This document shows, one piece after another, positions 7,325 to 16,353 of a stretch of 35,169 bases of DNA. The stretch's first letter is position 1, and each line of letters starts with the position of its first letter. The position numbers and the translations under genes are program-made. The notes under the pieces were generated by a model. That model made no database searches. It saw only the letters and a list, made by a program, of their open reading frames with translations, and was not told the DNA's origin. Source of the DNA: Enterovibrio sp051650965 (lineage in GTDB: Bacteria > Pseudomonadota > Gammaproteobacteria > Enterobacterales > Vibrionaceae); the NCBI GenBank assembly GCA_051650965.1, contig JBOFRL010000028.1, positions 1 through 35,169 of the forward strand, written 5' to 3'.

Positions 7325-8548
7325 TTAACCACCAAAATCATCCAACAAAATATTTTCGTCTTCGACGCCAATATCTTTTAGCATTTTGATCACAGCGGCG
7401 TTCATCATTGGTGGACCACACATGTAGTACTCACAATCTTCTGGCGCTTCATGATCTTTAAGGTAGTGTTCATAAAGCACATTGTGAATAAAGCCGGTGT
7501 AGCCTTGATGATTGTCCTCAGGTAATGGCTCTGACAGCGCACAATGCCAAACGAAGTTTGGATTTTCTGCCGCCAGCGCATCAAACTCTTCAGCGTAGAA
7601 AATTTCTCGCTTAGAGCGCGCGCCATACCAAAATGACATTTTACGCTTAGACTTCAAACGTTTTAGCTGATCAAAGATGTGCGAGCGCATTGGAGCCATA
7701 CCCGCGCCACCGCCGATGAAGACCATCTCAGCGTCTGTCTCTTTGGCGAAGAACTCACCAAATGGACCCGAAATGATCACTTTGTCACCCGCTTTTAGCG
7801 ACCAGATGTAAGAAGACATGATCCCTGGAGGCGCATCAGGCTTATTGGCTGGCGGCGTAGCGATACGCACGTTTAGCAAAATAAGGCCATGCTCTTCTGG
7901 GTAGTTAGCCATAGAGTAAGCGCGGATCGTCTCTTCATCTACTTTTGATTCGTAGCGGAAAAGATCGTACTTATTCCAGTCATCACGGTACATTTCTGGC
8001 ACATCAAAGTCAGAAAACTTAACGTGGTGAGCAGGCGCTTCGATTTGGATGTAGCCACCGGCACGAAACGGTACCACTTCGCCTTCTGGGATCTGCAGTT
8101 TTAACTCTTTGATAAAAGTCGCCTTGTTATCATTAGAAATAACTGTACATTCCCATTTTTTCACGCCAAAAATCTCTTCTGGCAGCTCGATTTCCATGTC
8201 GCATTTTAATGCAACTTGGCACGCTAAGCGCTCGCCTTCGCGCGCTTCGCCTTTACTGATGTGATCGCGCTCAGTTGGCAGAATGTCACCGCCGCCCGAT
8301 TTTACTTTCACTTTGCATTGGCCACAGGAGCCGCCGCCGCCGCATGCTGATGAAACGAATACGCCCGCGCCAGCAAGCGCACCCAGCAGCTTGCCGCCTG
8401 GGTTAGTTTTGATCGCCAAATTGGGATCGCCATTAACGGAAATTGTGATATCCCCTTGCGGCACAAGTTTGGACTTAGCAAATAAGATCACTAAAACCAA
8501 AACCAGCACCATCACGGTAAACATCGCAACACCAAGAATAATGTCCAT
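7325..8548 (-). CDS. nqrF: Na+-NQR subunit F, NADH dehydrogenase
   Basis: A 407-residue electron-entry subunit that oxidises NADH through FAD and a [2Fe-2S] cluster and passes electrons into the membrane complex. One N-terminal helix (residues about 3-23) anchors it. The ferredoxin cysteines are Cys69, Cys75, Cys78 and Cys110 (SACGGGGSCGQC and LACQ). The FAD site is at RAYSMANYP, the NADH site at GGGAGMAPMRS and EYYMCGPPMM, and the C-terminus is the conserved DDFGG. It is the last gene of the operon, 31 bases after nqrE. Length and motifs are the same as in Vibrio NqrF. Confidence 0.98.
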   Translation of the reverse strand: MDIILGVAMFTVMVLVLVLVILFAKSKLVPQGDITISVNGDPNLAIKTNPGGKLLGALAGAGVFVSSACGGGGSCGQCKVKVKSGGGDILPTERDHISKGEAREGERLACQVALKCDMEIELPEEIFGVKKWECTVISNDNKATFIKELKLQIPEGEVVPFRAGGYIQIEAPAHHVKFSDFDVPEMYRDDWNKYDLFRYESKVDEETIRAYSMANYPEEHGLILLNVRIATPPANKPDAPPGIMSSYIWSLKAGDKVIISGPFGEFFAKETDAEMVFIGGGAGMAPMRSHIFDQLKRLKSKRKMSFWYGARSKREIFYAEEFDALAAENPNFVWHCALSEPLPEDNHQGYTGFIHNVLYEHYLKDHEAPEDCEYYMCGPPMMNAAVIKMLKDIGVEDENILLDDFGG

Positions 8549-8579
8549 TGACTATTCCTTACTTTCTCGGTTTACAGGG

Positions 8580-9176
8580 TTATAAACTAACGCCAGAAAA
8601 TGACATAAAGCCAAGCGCCATCAGGCCTACAGTGATAAATGTTATCCCAAGGCCACGCAATCCTGGAGGAACGTCAGCGTACTTAAGTTTCTCTCTGATC
8701 CCAGCTAGCGCTACAATAGCCAACATCCAACCAATACCAGAACCTAAGCCGTAAACCAGCGATTCAGGAAGAGTGTAATCACGTTGTACCATAAATGAAA
8801 CGCCGCCAAAAATAGCACAGTTTACGGTGATCAAAGGCAAAAATATCCCTAACGCGTTGTAAAGCGGTGGGAAATACTTATCTAAGATCATCTCTAAAAT
8901 TTGTACCAGTGCAGCAATTACGCCGATGAAGGTGATGAAGTTTAGAAAACTTAAATCCAACCCTTCTACCAGTGCGCCATCTTTAAGCAAGTAGTTGTAA
9001 ATCACGTTGTTTAGCGGTAACGCCAAACACAAGACCACAGTTACTGCAACGCCAAGGCCAAACGAGGTGGTTACCTTTTTTGATACCGCCAAAAAGGTAC
9101 ACATGCCAAGAAAAAAAGCCAGCGCCATGTTTTCGATAAAAATCGAGCGCACCAGCAAGCTAAGATAATGTTCCAT
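8580..9176 (-). CDS. nqrE: Na+-NQR subunit E
   Basis: A 198-residue integral membrane subunit with six hydrophobic helices, paired with its paralogue NqrD in an inverted arrangement. Cys26 (LGMCTFL) and Cys120 (TVNCAIFGG) are at the same numbers as the Vibrio cholerae residues that hold the intramembrane iron centre between NqrD and NqrE. Electrons from NqrF cross the membrane through this centre to the FMN of NqrC. The gene starts six bases after nqrD. Confidence 0.98.
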   Translation of the reverse strand: MEHYLSLLVRSIFIENMALAFFLGMCTFLAVSKKVTTSFGLGVAVTVVLCLALPLNNVIYNYLLKDGALVEGLDLSFLNFITFIGVIAALVQILEMILDKYFPPLYNALGIFLPLITVNCAIFGGVSFMVQRDYTLPESLVYGLGSGIGWMLAIVALAGIREKLKYADVPPGLRGLGITFITVGLMALGFMSFSGVSL

Positions 9177-9182
9177 AACCGT

Positions 9183-9815
9183 TTACTCCTTTGCCTCAAT
9201 TTGTTCAGGTTTGAAGCAGCGAATGATCCAGATCAAAAAGCCAATCAAGAAGAAAGCAGACGGTGCAAGTAACATTAAACCATTTGGCTGGTACCAACCC
9301 CCTTCCGAGGTCAATGGCAGCACAGTCAGACCAAATAATTTGCCAGAACCGAGCAGCTCACGGAAAAAACCGACCGTGATCAGCACAAAACCATAGCCCA
9401 AACCGTTACCAATGCCGTCCATAAAAGAGTCCATTGGCGCAGATTTCATCGCGTACGCCTCTGCGCGGCCCATTACGATACAGTTAGTAATGATCAGGCC
9501 AACAAAAACAGAGAGCTGCTTTGAAACGTCGTATAAAAACGCTTTAAGCACTTGGTCCACCACGATAACCAAAGAGGCGATGATGATCATCTGCACGATG
9601 ATCCGCACCGAATTTGGAATGTGGTTACGAATAAGTGAAACAAAAAGGTTAGAAAATGCGGTTACGCAAATTACCGCTAATGTCATAACAAAAGCAGTTT
9701 CTAGTTTTGTCGTTACAGCCAATGCAGAGCAGACGCCGAGCACTTGCAGTGCAATCGGGTTACTGTCTAGAACCGGAGCCCAAAGATTGGCTTTTATTTG
9801 CTTGGCACTAGCCAT
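9183..9815 (-). CDS. nqrD: Na+-NQR subunit D
   Basis: A 210-residue integral membrane subunit, paralogous to NqrE. Cys29 (GVCSALAV) and Cys112 (ITNCIVMGRAEA) correspond exactly to the Vibrio ligands of the NqrD/NqrE metal centre. The ATG has a strong AGGGGGAG binding site. The gene overlaps the end of nqrC by eight bases, which suggests translational coupling and balanced stoichiometry. Confidence 0.98.
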   Translation of the reverse strand: MASAKQIKANLWAPVLDSNPIALQVLGVCSALAVTTKLETAFVMTLAVICVTAFSNLFVSLIRNHIPNSVRIIVQMIIIASLVIVVDQVLKAFLYDVSKQLSVFVGLIITNCIVMGRAEAYAMKSAPMDSFMDGIGNGLGYGFVLITVGFFRELLGSGKLFGLTVLPLTSEGGWYQPNGLMLLAPSAFFLIGFLIWIIRCFKPEQIEAKE

Positions 9816-10590
9816 TTAATTGCTCCCCCTTGTGCACTTTTTTAAGAAATGGTCCAAAACCATTCTCACCTAGCCAAAAACGCAGTGTGTTTTGTACCCC
9901 TTGCGCCGTCAATGTCGCGCCAGACAAGCCGTCGATGCCATGAATGTCATCGGGCTTTGCACCACCTTTAACAACTTGCAGCGCTGGATTTCCTTGAGCA
10001 TCAAACAGTTGTTTGCCAACCCACTTTTGACGCCACACCGGATTTTCAACCTCGCCACCCAGCCCTGGCGTTTCGCCATGCTCGTAGTAAGCGACGCCGC
10101 TCACCGTATTGCCGTCCATTTTCAGCGCAACAAATGAGTACATCATCGACCACAGACCTTTGCCGTTCATCGGCAAAATGATCTCGCTGACTTTGCCGCT
10201 TTCATCTTTTACAAAGTAGATTTTGGCAATGTTAGGCAGACGGCCAATTTTGGCGATGTCTTCGCTCGCGCTTAGCTGCGTTGACTGCTTAGGATCTTTC
10301 ACCGCGGCGCGCTGATCAAATTTTTGCGCGTCAAGATCGGTAACAAATTCACCAGTTTTCAGGTTGATGAGGCGCGACTCGATGCGCTTTTGGAAAAGAT
10401 CCAGCACATCGCGTGGCTGCGCTTCAATTCCCGCCACCGACAAAATGTTGCTTTGTACATCCAGCACAGCATTTTTTTGCTGCATTGGACGAAGCGAAAC
10501 AGCAGAAAAAGAGACCACGACTGAGCAAACAAGGCTAAGTCCAATCACCACGCCCAGCGTTTTTGTAATGCTATCGTTATTGTTTGACAC
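9808..10590 (-). CDS. nqrC: Na+-NQR subunit C, covalent FMN carrier
   Basis: A 260-residue subunit with one N-terminal membrane helix (residues about 11-33) and a periplasmic FMN-binding domain. The attachment motif is DGLSGATLT with the acceptor Thr226, corresponding to Thr225 in Vibrio. ApbE, encoded in this window, is the enzyme that adds the FMN. PGLGGEVENPVW and GATLTAQGVQ are further family signatures. The gene overlaps nqrB by 14 bases. Confidence 0.98.
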   Translation of the reverse strand: MSNNNDSITKTLGVVIGLSLVCSVVVSFSAVSLRPMQQKNAVLDVQSNILSVAGIEAQPRDVLDLFQKRIESRLINLKTGEFVTDLDAQKFDQRAAVKDPKQSTQLSASEDIAKIGRLPNIAKIYFVKDESGKVSEIILPMNGKGLWSMMYSFVALKMDGNTVSGVAYYEHGETPGLGGEVENPVWRQKWVGKQLFDAQGNPALQVVKGGAKPDDIHGIDGLSGATLTAQGVQNTLRFWLGENGFGPFLKKVHKGEQLNG

Positions 10591-11821
10591 GAGCTAGCCT
10601 CCGTTTGATGTTGCCTCGTACAACAAGATTGTCGAACAGCGGCGCAAACAAGTTAGCAAATAGGATCGCCAGCATCATCCCTTCTGGGTAAGCTGGATTT
10701 ACCACGCGGATCACAACAGCCATCGCGCCAATTAAAATGCCATACCACCATTTACCTTTGTTGGTAAACGCAGCAGAGACAGGATCTGTGGCCATAAACA
10801 TCATACCAAAGGCAAATCCGCCCAACACAAAGTGCCAATGCCAAGGCATGCTAAACATTGGATTTGTTGAGGAATCGATGATGTTAAACAGCGTTGCTGT
10901 ACAAACAAGACCAATGATGACACCAGAAACGATGCGCCAAGAGGCGATTTTCATCAGCAAAATCATGGCGCCGCCAAGCAAAATGGCAAGCGTTGACACT
11001 TCGCCCATTGAGCCTGGAATGTGGCCGATAAAGGCATCAAGCCAAGTGATCTGCTCGCCGCTCACGCTGTGCAAAAGCGCAGCTTTACCGCCCGCGGACC
11101 ATTGGCTAAGCGCCGTTGCTCCAGAAAAGCCATCTGCTGCAACCCATACCAAATCGCCAGAGATCTGCGCAGGATAAGCGAAGAACAAGAACGCGCGTCC
11201 AGCAAGCGCTGGGTTTAGGAAGTTACGTCCCGTACCGCCAAACAGCTCTTTTGCCACAACCACACCAAAGGTGATGCCCAGCGCCGCTTGCCATAAAGGC
11301 AGCGTTGGCGGAACAATCAGCGCAAAGAGAATTGAGGTGACGAAAAAGCCTTCGTTGACTTCATGACGACGCACCACGCAAAACAGCACTTCCCAAAAAC
11401 CGCCGACCAAAAAGACCGTCGCGTAAATGGGCACAAAGTAGGTCGCACCGATCACCATTTTACTGATGATGCCAGCGTCAGCGCTCAAGGAGGCGCCAAA
11501 CCACTGCGACAGCCAGTAATGCCAATTACCGTCAATCACGCCACTGAGCGTGCTGCCTCGGTAAAGTGCATTGAGCGCGATGATGGCTTGATCGCCGACA
11601 TTGTACATGCCAAAAAACATGGCTGGGAATACCGCAAGCCACACCATGATCATCATGCGCTTAAGATCAAGATTATCACGCACATGAGTGGCACCTTTGG
11701 TTACCGTGCCTGGCGTATAGAGCAGCGTTGCCGTTGCTTCATACAGCGCAAACCACTTCTCATATTTACCGCCATGGGTAAAGTGCGGTTCTAAATCTTC
11801 TAATATTTTTTTAAGACTCAT
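10577..11821 (-). CDS. nqrB: Na+-NQR subunit B, covalent FMN and ubiquinone site
   Basis: A 414-residue membrane subunit with about ten helices. It carries covalent FMN on Thr236 (DGFSGATALS), the same number as in Vibrio cholerae, and binds riboflavin and ubiquinone. Gly140-Gly141 in LVGGFWE are the residues where korormicin/HQNO resistance mutations have been described in Vibrio, so the quinone site looks standard. The start chosen is the ATG at 11821 (MSLKKILEDLEPHF) with AAGGA upstream. An in-frame GTG six bases earlier overlaps the nqrA stop and is less likely. Confidence 0.98.
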   Translation of the reverse strand: MSLKKILEDLEPHFTHGGKYEKWFALYEATATLLYTPGTVTKGATHVRDNLDLKRMMIMVWLAVFPAMFFGMYNVGDQAIIALNALYRGSTLSGVIDGNWHYWLSQWFGASLSADAGIISKMVIGATYFVPIYATVFLVGGFWEVLFCVVRRHEVNEGFFVTSILFALIVPPTLPLWQAALGITFGVVVAKELFGGTGRNFLNPALAGRAFLFFAYPAQISGDLVWVAADGFSGATALSQWSAGGKAALLHSVSGEQITWLDAFIGHIPGSMGEVSTLAILLGGAMILLMKIASWRIVSGVIIGLVCTATLFNIIDSSTNPMFSMPWHWHFVLGGFAFGMMFMATDPVSAAFTNKGKWWYGILIGAMAVVIRVVNPAYPEGMMLAILFANLFAPLFDNLVVRGNIKRRLARVKQ

Positions 11822-11823
11822 TA

Positions 11824-13164
11824 TCACCCATCCTTCTCAATAAGGGCGAGAGACTCGCGCAGCATTGAGCCAAACTCGTATTTGCCAGGACAAACAAACG
11901 TACACAGCGCCAAGTCCTCAGGCGCAAGCTCTAACGCACCAAGCAGCACCATGCTTTCCAGATCGCCCGCGCACAGATCGCGCAGCAATAAGGTTGGCTC
12001 AATATCCAGCGGCATGACGCGCTCATACGTGCCAATCGGCACCATCGCTCGCTCGCTACCGTTGACCGCTGTGGTCATGTTAAATAGCTGACCTTTGAAA
12101 AAACGGCTCAGATAGGCAGGTGTGACAGAGAATTTATTTTTGCCTGGAGCAATCCAACCTAAAAATTCCTTCTCGCGACCTTCGCTTAGAACACTGATTT
12201 GTAAATGGAAACGGCCAAGATACGCGTGAGCGCCGTGGGCATGAGTACCATTTAAAATTGAACCCGAGATCACGCGCGCTTCGCCTAGCATCAGCTCTCC
12301 TGCGACGAGATCGTCAGTGCAAGCACCGATTTGGGTGCGCAGCAAACGCGGCTCATTCACCAGCGGACCGCCAAGCGCGATCACACGGCTCGTGTCAATT
12401 TCACCAGTCAAAAAGAGGTTACCGAACGCAATCACGTCTTGGTAGTTGAGGTGCCACACTTGAGTGTGCGCATCAACCGGACGCAAGAAATGAATGTGCG
12501 TACCAGCAAGACCTGCTGGATGCGGGCCGGTAAAAATCTGCTCTTGCACGTTGGCTTTTTTGCTGCAAGGCAAACTTGCTGGGCCTTTACAAACAAAAAC
12601 AGTGCCGTCGGTCAAAGCTGAAAGTAGATCAAGTCCTGCCACAAACGCTTGCGACTTTTCATCAATCACAATCTGCGGAGAAGCAGCCAATGGATTGGTG
12701 TCGATAGCCGTGACAAAAATTGCCGCAGGCTTGGCCCCAATGGCTGGCGTTTTGTTAAATGGACGAGTACGCAGCGCAGTCCACATTCCTGAATCAACCA
12801 GAATATCAACAATACGTTGACGCTCTAAAGAGGCGATCTGCTCTGGAGTGAAGGCTTCAAATGTGATTTGCTCATTACCGCTTACTTCAATAACGACCGA
12901 CTGCAGTGCACGCTTATCGCCGCGATTGATTTCAATCACAGTGCCTGCGGCTGGTGCAGTAAATTTCACGCCAGGATTTTTTTTATCTTCAAAAATCACC
13001 TGACCTTTTTTTACCACATCGCCAACACGCACTTGCATAGTTGCGCGCATGCCTTCGTACTCTTCACCAAGCAGGGCAACTTTTTTAATGGCATGGCCAT
13101 CATCAATTACCTGAGTTGGCACACCGGCAATAGGTATGTCCAACCCTTTTTTTATCGTGATCAT
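11824..13164 (-). CDS. nqrA: Na+-NQR subunit A
   Basis: A 446-residue peripheral cytoplasmic subunit without membrane helices, first in the operon. It reads MITIKKGLDIPIAG at the N-terminus and has a Rnf-C-like barrel (KKVALLGEEYEGMRATMQVRV), as in Vibrio NqrA of identical length. The frame remains open upstream to 13260 and would add a hydrophobic stretch, but family length and the conserved N-terminus argue for 13164. An ATG two codons earlier (13170) is also possible. No strong ribosome binding site is visible at either. Confidence 0.97.
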   Translation of the reverse strand: MITIKKGLDIPIAGVPTQVIDDGHAIKKVALLGEEYEGMRATMQVRVGDVVKKGQVIFEDKKNPGVKFTAPAAGTVIEINRGDKRALQSVVIEVSGNEQITFEAFTPEQIASLERQRIVDILVDSGMWTALRTRPFNKTPAIGAKPAAIFVTAIDTNPLAASPQIVIDEKSQAFVAGLDLLSALTDGTVFVCKGPASLPCSKKANVQEQIFTGPHPAGLAGTHIHFLRPVDAHTQVWHLNYQDVIAFGNLFLTGEIDTSRVIALGGPLVNEPRLLRTQIGACTDDLVAGELMLGEARVISGSILNGTHAHGAHAYLGRFHLQISVLSEGREKEFLGWIAPGKNKFSVTPAYLSRFFKGQLFNMTTAVNGSERAMVPIGTYERVMPLDIEPTLLLRDLCAGDLESMVLLGALELAPEDLALCTFVCPGKYEFGSMLRESLALIEKDG

Positions 13165-13310
13165 AGGCATTTGTACTTTTATGAAAAAGAAATTAACCAC
13201 ATAGCAAAATGCAATGCTTAGCCGTAATAGTAAGCCGCACAGCCACCATGTAGTATCCATAATATTGATCTAGCAAAACATGCGTATGCTAATTCAATAA
13301 TATTCAATCG

Positions 13311-13319
13311 ATTATAACA
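13311..13319 (-). promoter_or_regulatory. Candidate extended -10 promoter of the nqr operon
   Basis: On the minus strand TGTTATAAT gives a perfect -10 hexamer with an extended TG element. It predicts a start site near 13304 and a leader of about 140 bases before nqrA. The -35 region shows no clear match, as expected for an extended -10 promoter. Confidence 0.5.
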
Positions 13320-13692
13320 TTAAGAAGGATTACGGTACTACGATAAAAAGGACACGTCTTGCAATGGCCAGTTTTTGATAACTCCTTGTCTATCTGCCGA
13401 AAAATTATCCTTGTGCAAAAGGCCACGGTCTAAAATGTTTAGACTAGTTTTCAATGTGGCTATTTACAAAAACGAAATGGCAAACTCAGGTGTTAAGAAA
13501 AAAATTTGAGCAGTTATAAGCCACTTGCCTCATAAAATGTACGCGCAGGCGCAGCAAAAACGCTGCCTAAATGAGATAAATGAACACAGGCGAACTTTGG
13601 CAAAGTAAGCAAAAATAAAAATAAGCGCGAAGTTTTAAGAAGAAAGAGCAGCATTATCAACTGCTTAAGCGAATAGCTGTGAAGAGTTCGCC

Positions 13693-13714
13693 GCTGCGCG
13701 AATAGCCGCGCAGC
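13693..13714. other. Hairpin downstream of the YajG-like gene
   Basis: GCTGCGCG (13693-13700) pairs with CGCGCAGC (13707-13714) around a six-base loop, 12 bases past the stop of the leftward gene. No T run follows, so it may be a Rho-assisted 3' end or mRNA-stabilising structure and not an intrinsic terminator. Confidence 0.45.
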
Positions 13715-13725
13715 AAGCCGGTAGA

Positions 13726-14304
13726 TCAGGCGCGTGAGTTAAGAAACGCAAACAAACGTTGATCGTTGGCAATGTCATGCAGCACCGCCTCTAACAATTT
13801 AGTGAGCTCAGTTTCAATGTCTTGCGCACTGGCGTGAAAAACGTGCGTTTTCGTCGCGTCGCCAGAATAACGTTTTACAAAAGTTTTTTGACCTTTTTTC
13901 GCGGTTATTTCTAATTCAACGCTGCTATTTAATTTATAAGAAAATATTTTTTGCTCACCCGTTGTATCCGCTTTAACTAGCGCAATTTGCACTGAAGATG
14001 CCGATTTTGCTGGCGTGACAACAAATCCTTGCGCATTTAATTGCACGGTTAATTTATCTTTAAGCATTAAGCGCAAATTAGTTGCAGATCCTAGCAAGAC
14101 ATCTTTACCTTTGCCTTTTTTCATTTGCGCAATAACAATTGTTTTACGCTGATCAACAGCTTTTATTTGTAAAGGCGCAGAAATTACCGCTTCTTTATTA
14201 CTGACTAGTAAAGGTTTTGGGTCAATCGTAAGTAGACTGTTTGGGCTAAGCGAGCAGCCACTCAGGAAAAAAATCACTCCTGATATCAATAAAATAGCTT
14301 TCAT
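13726..14304 (-). CDS. YajG-like lipoprotein
   Basis: A 192-residue predicted lipoprotein, the same length as E. coli YajG. MKAILLISGVIFFLSGCSL is a clean signal peptide with lipobox LSGC, cysteine at residue 17. The mature part has mixed beta-strand character, with ISAPLQIKAVDQRK and VTPAKSASSVQIAL as in the YajG family, which has no known activity. The ATG at 14304 with AAGGAT upstream is chosen over the longer frame starting at 14361. In E. coli yajG forms a unit with ampG. Here ampG is next door but on the opposite strand, which supports the identification while showing a rearrangement. Confidence 0.8.
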   Translation of the reverse strand: MKAILLISGVIFFLSGCSLSPNSLLTIDPKPLLVSNKEAVISAPLQIKAVDQRKTIVIAQMKKGKGKDVLLGSATNLRLMLKDKLTVQLNAQGFVVTPAKSASSVQIALVKADTTGEQKIFSYKLNSSVELEITAKKGQKTFVKRYSGDATKTHVFHASAQDIETELTKLLEAVLHDIANDQRLFAFLNSRA

Positions 14305-14892
14305 TTTCAGCGATCCTTGTATAGAAAATCTGCACTCGTATAATAACATTACAGATAGCATTATTTAACACATACTACCGCTTAAATTTAATTATTACGG
14401 CTTTTTAATTCATAATTCACAGGCTGTCACATTTTTTAACTCAGTCGCATATCATTTACTTTCTATTAATAAAATATCTTGCTTTAAAAAATAATGGTGA
14501 AATTTTATACGCAATAAGCAATTTATTTAAATTCGTAAGCCATATATTAATAACCTTTATTTAAGGTAAGTATTCAGCAATTAAATGAAATTATTTTTTA
14601 TATTTTATGATCCGTATTCATAAATTTACTTTTTTATATTTCCTTATTTTAATTAAAACAATTTGCTTATTTCTTTCTCGTTTGAACGCCGTGATATCAC
14701 TATTTCTCCCTGCAAATTTTGCCCGCAGCGCTTACCCGTCGCCTGCTTGCAACTCCTGCAGCGGCGCTTTTTTTGATCTTGCTTCACAGTGAACACCATA
14801 CACTGTTTCTACTCGTTGCATCGTCATGGAAATATAAATCTAGGCAAGGTAGCATGGCGGCTCATTTACCATCATGATAAGAACACCTCGCT
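14305..14892. other. AT-rich intergenic region upstream of ampG
   Basis: The 588 bases between the divergent YajG-like gene and ampG are strikingly AT-rich from about 14380 to 14690, unlike the rest of the window. The short frames present (for example 14607-14792) lack ribosome binding sites and look fortuitous. A 10-base perfect palindrome GTGATATCAC sits at 14691-14700, and a terminator-like hairpin follows at 14726-14774. The region may hold promoters, nucleoid-protein sites or a small RNA. Confidence 0.6.
14726..14774 (+). terminator. Terminator-like hairpin upstream of ampG
   Basis: A GC-rich arm (about 14739-14747, CGCCTGC core) pairs with GCAGCGGCG (14758-14766) with one bulged base. 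AGCGC near 14728 can extend the pairing with GCGCT at 14764-14768. Seven T residues follow (14768-14774). It lies 118 bases before the ampG ATG on the same strand, so it would end an RNA begun in the AT-rich gap: a small RNA or an ampG leader. Confidence 0.45.
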
Positions 14893-16275
14893 ATGCCCTA
14901 TTTTGTGCGCTCTTGCCACGCTAACGTTGTCCGCTACTGGGACAAACGGCTGCTGTGGGTCTTTTTTCTTGGCTGCGCAAGCGGATTTCCTTGGCTTTTA
15001 ATTGGCTCTAACATGTCAGGTTGGCTAAAAGACTCAGGGCTTAGCCGCACCGCCATTGGCCTCTTTGGCTCAATTTTTATCGTTTATGCGCTTAACTGGC
15101 TGTGGGCGCCGCTGCTCGACAGGGTAAAGCTGCCCTATTTCTACCAGCGTTTTGGCCAACGCCGCAGCTGGATCTTGCTGATGCAGTTCACCATGCTCGG
15201 CTGCACCTTGCTGCTAGCGAGCACAGATCCCAGCAAAGAGTTATGGCTGACCTTGCTGCTGGCGTTCACCATCGCCATCGCTTCGGCGACGCAAGACATC
15301 GCCATTGACGCCTTTCGCATCGACAGCTTCCAAGCGCACGAGCGCGATAAGTTGCCGCAAGCAGCCGCAATGTCGGTGATCGGCTGGTGGACCGGCTACA
15401 GCTTGCCGGGCTATTTTTCTTTTTCCAATGCGCAAGTTTACGGCTGGAACGGGATCTACTACAGCATGTGCGGTTTTATCGTACTGCTGATCATTTTCAC
15501 TTTTAGCACCAAAGAGCCGACCACAGATCGCGAAACGCTGCAGCAGCACGCGCAACAGCAGTACGCCGAGCGCTTAAACAAAAACGGCGCCCATTTTAAA
15601 GTGTGGCTGAGCGTCACCATCGTCGAGCCCTTTGCCGACTTTTTCCGCCGCAACGGCGTGAAAGCGGCGCTCACTCTGCTCTTGTTTGTCTTTTTGTTTA
15701 AAATTGGCGAGGCCTTTTTAGGACGGATGTCGATTGTTTTTTATAAAGATATTGGCTTTAGCAATGAGCAAATCGGCTACTATTCCAAGCTATTAGGCTG
15801 GGGGATCACGGTGCTTTTCACGCTGCTTGGCAGCGCCATCAACATCCGCTTTGGCATTGTCAAAGGGCTGATGATCGGCGGCCTTGCGATGGCGGGCAGC
15901 AATTTAATGTTCGCCTTGATTGCGCAGGTTGGCCCCAATGAGCACCTTTTATTGGCGACCATCATTGTCGATAACTTCACGAGCGCCTTTTCCACCATCG
16001 CCCTCGTTTCGTTTTTGACCTTTTTGACCGGACGCGCGTTCTCCGCCACTCAATACGCGCTGCTCGCGTCGTTAGGCAACCTCGGGCGCACCACGTTTTC
16101 CTCGTTCAGCGGCTCGCTGGTCGACTGGCTTGACGCAAGCGCCTTCGCCAACATGTTTCCGGCCATCAATTCGTGGTCTGTGTTTTTTGTGATCACCACG
16201 CTCATGGTGATCCCAAGCCTGCTTATGATCTGGTCTCTTAGAGGCCACTTCGCACGGCTTACTGAGCACGAATAG
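14893..16275 (+). CDS. ampG: Muropeptide transporter AmpG (MFS)
   Basis: A 460-residue inner-membrane permease of the major facilitator superfamily with about 12 hydrophobic helices. AmpG imports GlcNAc-1,6-anhydroMurNAc peptides released during wall turnover, which feed recycling and, where present, AmpR/AmpC induction. Family stretches are LGCASGFPWLLIGSNMSGWLKDSG near the N-terminus, NWLWAPLLDR, ASATQDIAIDAFRID and LGNLGRTTFSSFSG. The ATG at 14893 has a poor ribosome binding site and a slightly downstream start is possible, but the hydrophobic N-terminus near residue 18 fits either. The gene faces a leftward lipoprotein gene across a shared terminator. Confidence 0.92.
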   Translation: MPYFVRSCHANVVRYWDKRLLWVFFLGCASGFPWLLIGSNMSGWLKDSGLSRTAIGLFGSIFIVYALNWLWAPLLDRVKLPYFYQRFGQRRSWILLMQFTMLGCTLLLASTDPSKELWLTLLLAFTIAIASATQDIAIDAFRIDSFQAHERDKLPQAAAMSVIGWWTGYSLPGYFSFSNAQVYGWNGIYYSMCGFIVLLIIFTFSTKEPTTDRETLQQHAQQQYAERLNKNGAHFKVWLSVTIVEPFADFFRRNGVKAALTLLLFVFLFKIGEAFLGRMSIVFYKDIGFSNEQIGYYSKLLGWGITVLFTLLGSAINIRFGIVKGLMIGGLAMAGSNLMFALIAQVGPNEHLLLATIIVDNFTSAFSTIALVSFLTFLTGRAFSATQYALLASLGNLGRTTFSSFSGSLVDWLDASAFANMFPAINSWSVFFVITTLMVIPSLLMIWSLRGHFARLTEHE

Positions 16276-16303
16276 TTGTTGAGTGTGCATAAATGTTAAA
16301 ACT

Positions 16304-16332
16304 AAAAAAAGCAGCCTTAAGCTGCTTTTTTA
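16304..16332. terminator. Bidirectional terminator between ampG and the DUF4156-like gene
   Basis: AAAAAAGCAGC pairs with GCTGCTTTTTT around a CTTAA loop, with A and T runs on either flank. It serves both convergent genes. Confidence 0.9.
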
Positions 16333-16353
16333 TTTTTCAGGCGTAACAACTAC

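Larger units (their letters stand above)
13261..13725. other. Long non-coding gap between the yajG-like gene and nqrA
   Basis: No convincing reading frame with a ribosome binding site exists on either strand. The gap holds the candidate nqr promoter near its left end, A-rich stretches around 13490 and 13610, and a perfect 8-base-pair hairpin at 13693-13714 close to the yajG-like stop. A bolA gene is common next to yajG or nqrA in relatives, but I see no bolA-like frame here. Confidence 0.6.

Noticed and set aside
13165..13260. N-terminal extension of nqrA with a hydrophobic stretch
   Set aside because: Vibrio NqrA begins at the MITIKKG position with 446 residues. The extension would cross the leader and add an unexpected membrane segment to a peripheral subunit.
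13261..13725. Degraded bolA gene
   Set aside because: I searched both strands for BolA-like stretches in short frames and saw none; the gap is better described as non-coding.
14607..14792. 61-residue rightward frame in the AT-rich gap
   Set aside because: It has no ribosome binding site, a composition following the local AT bias, and runs through the terminator-like hairpin.
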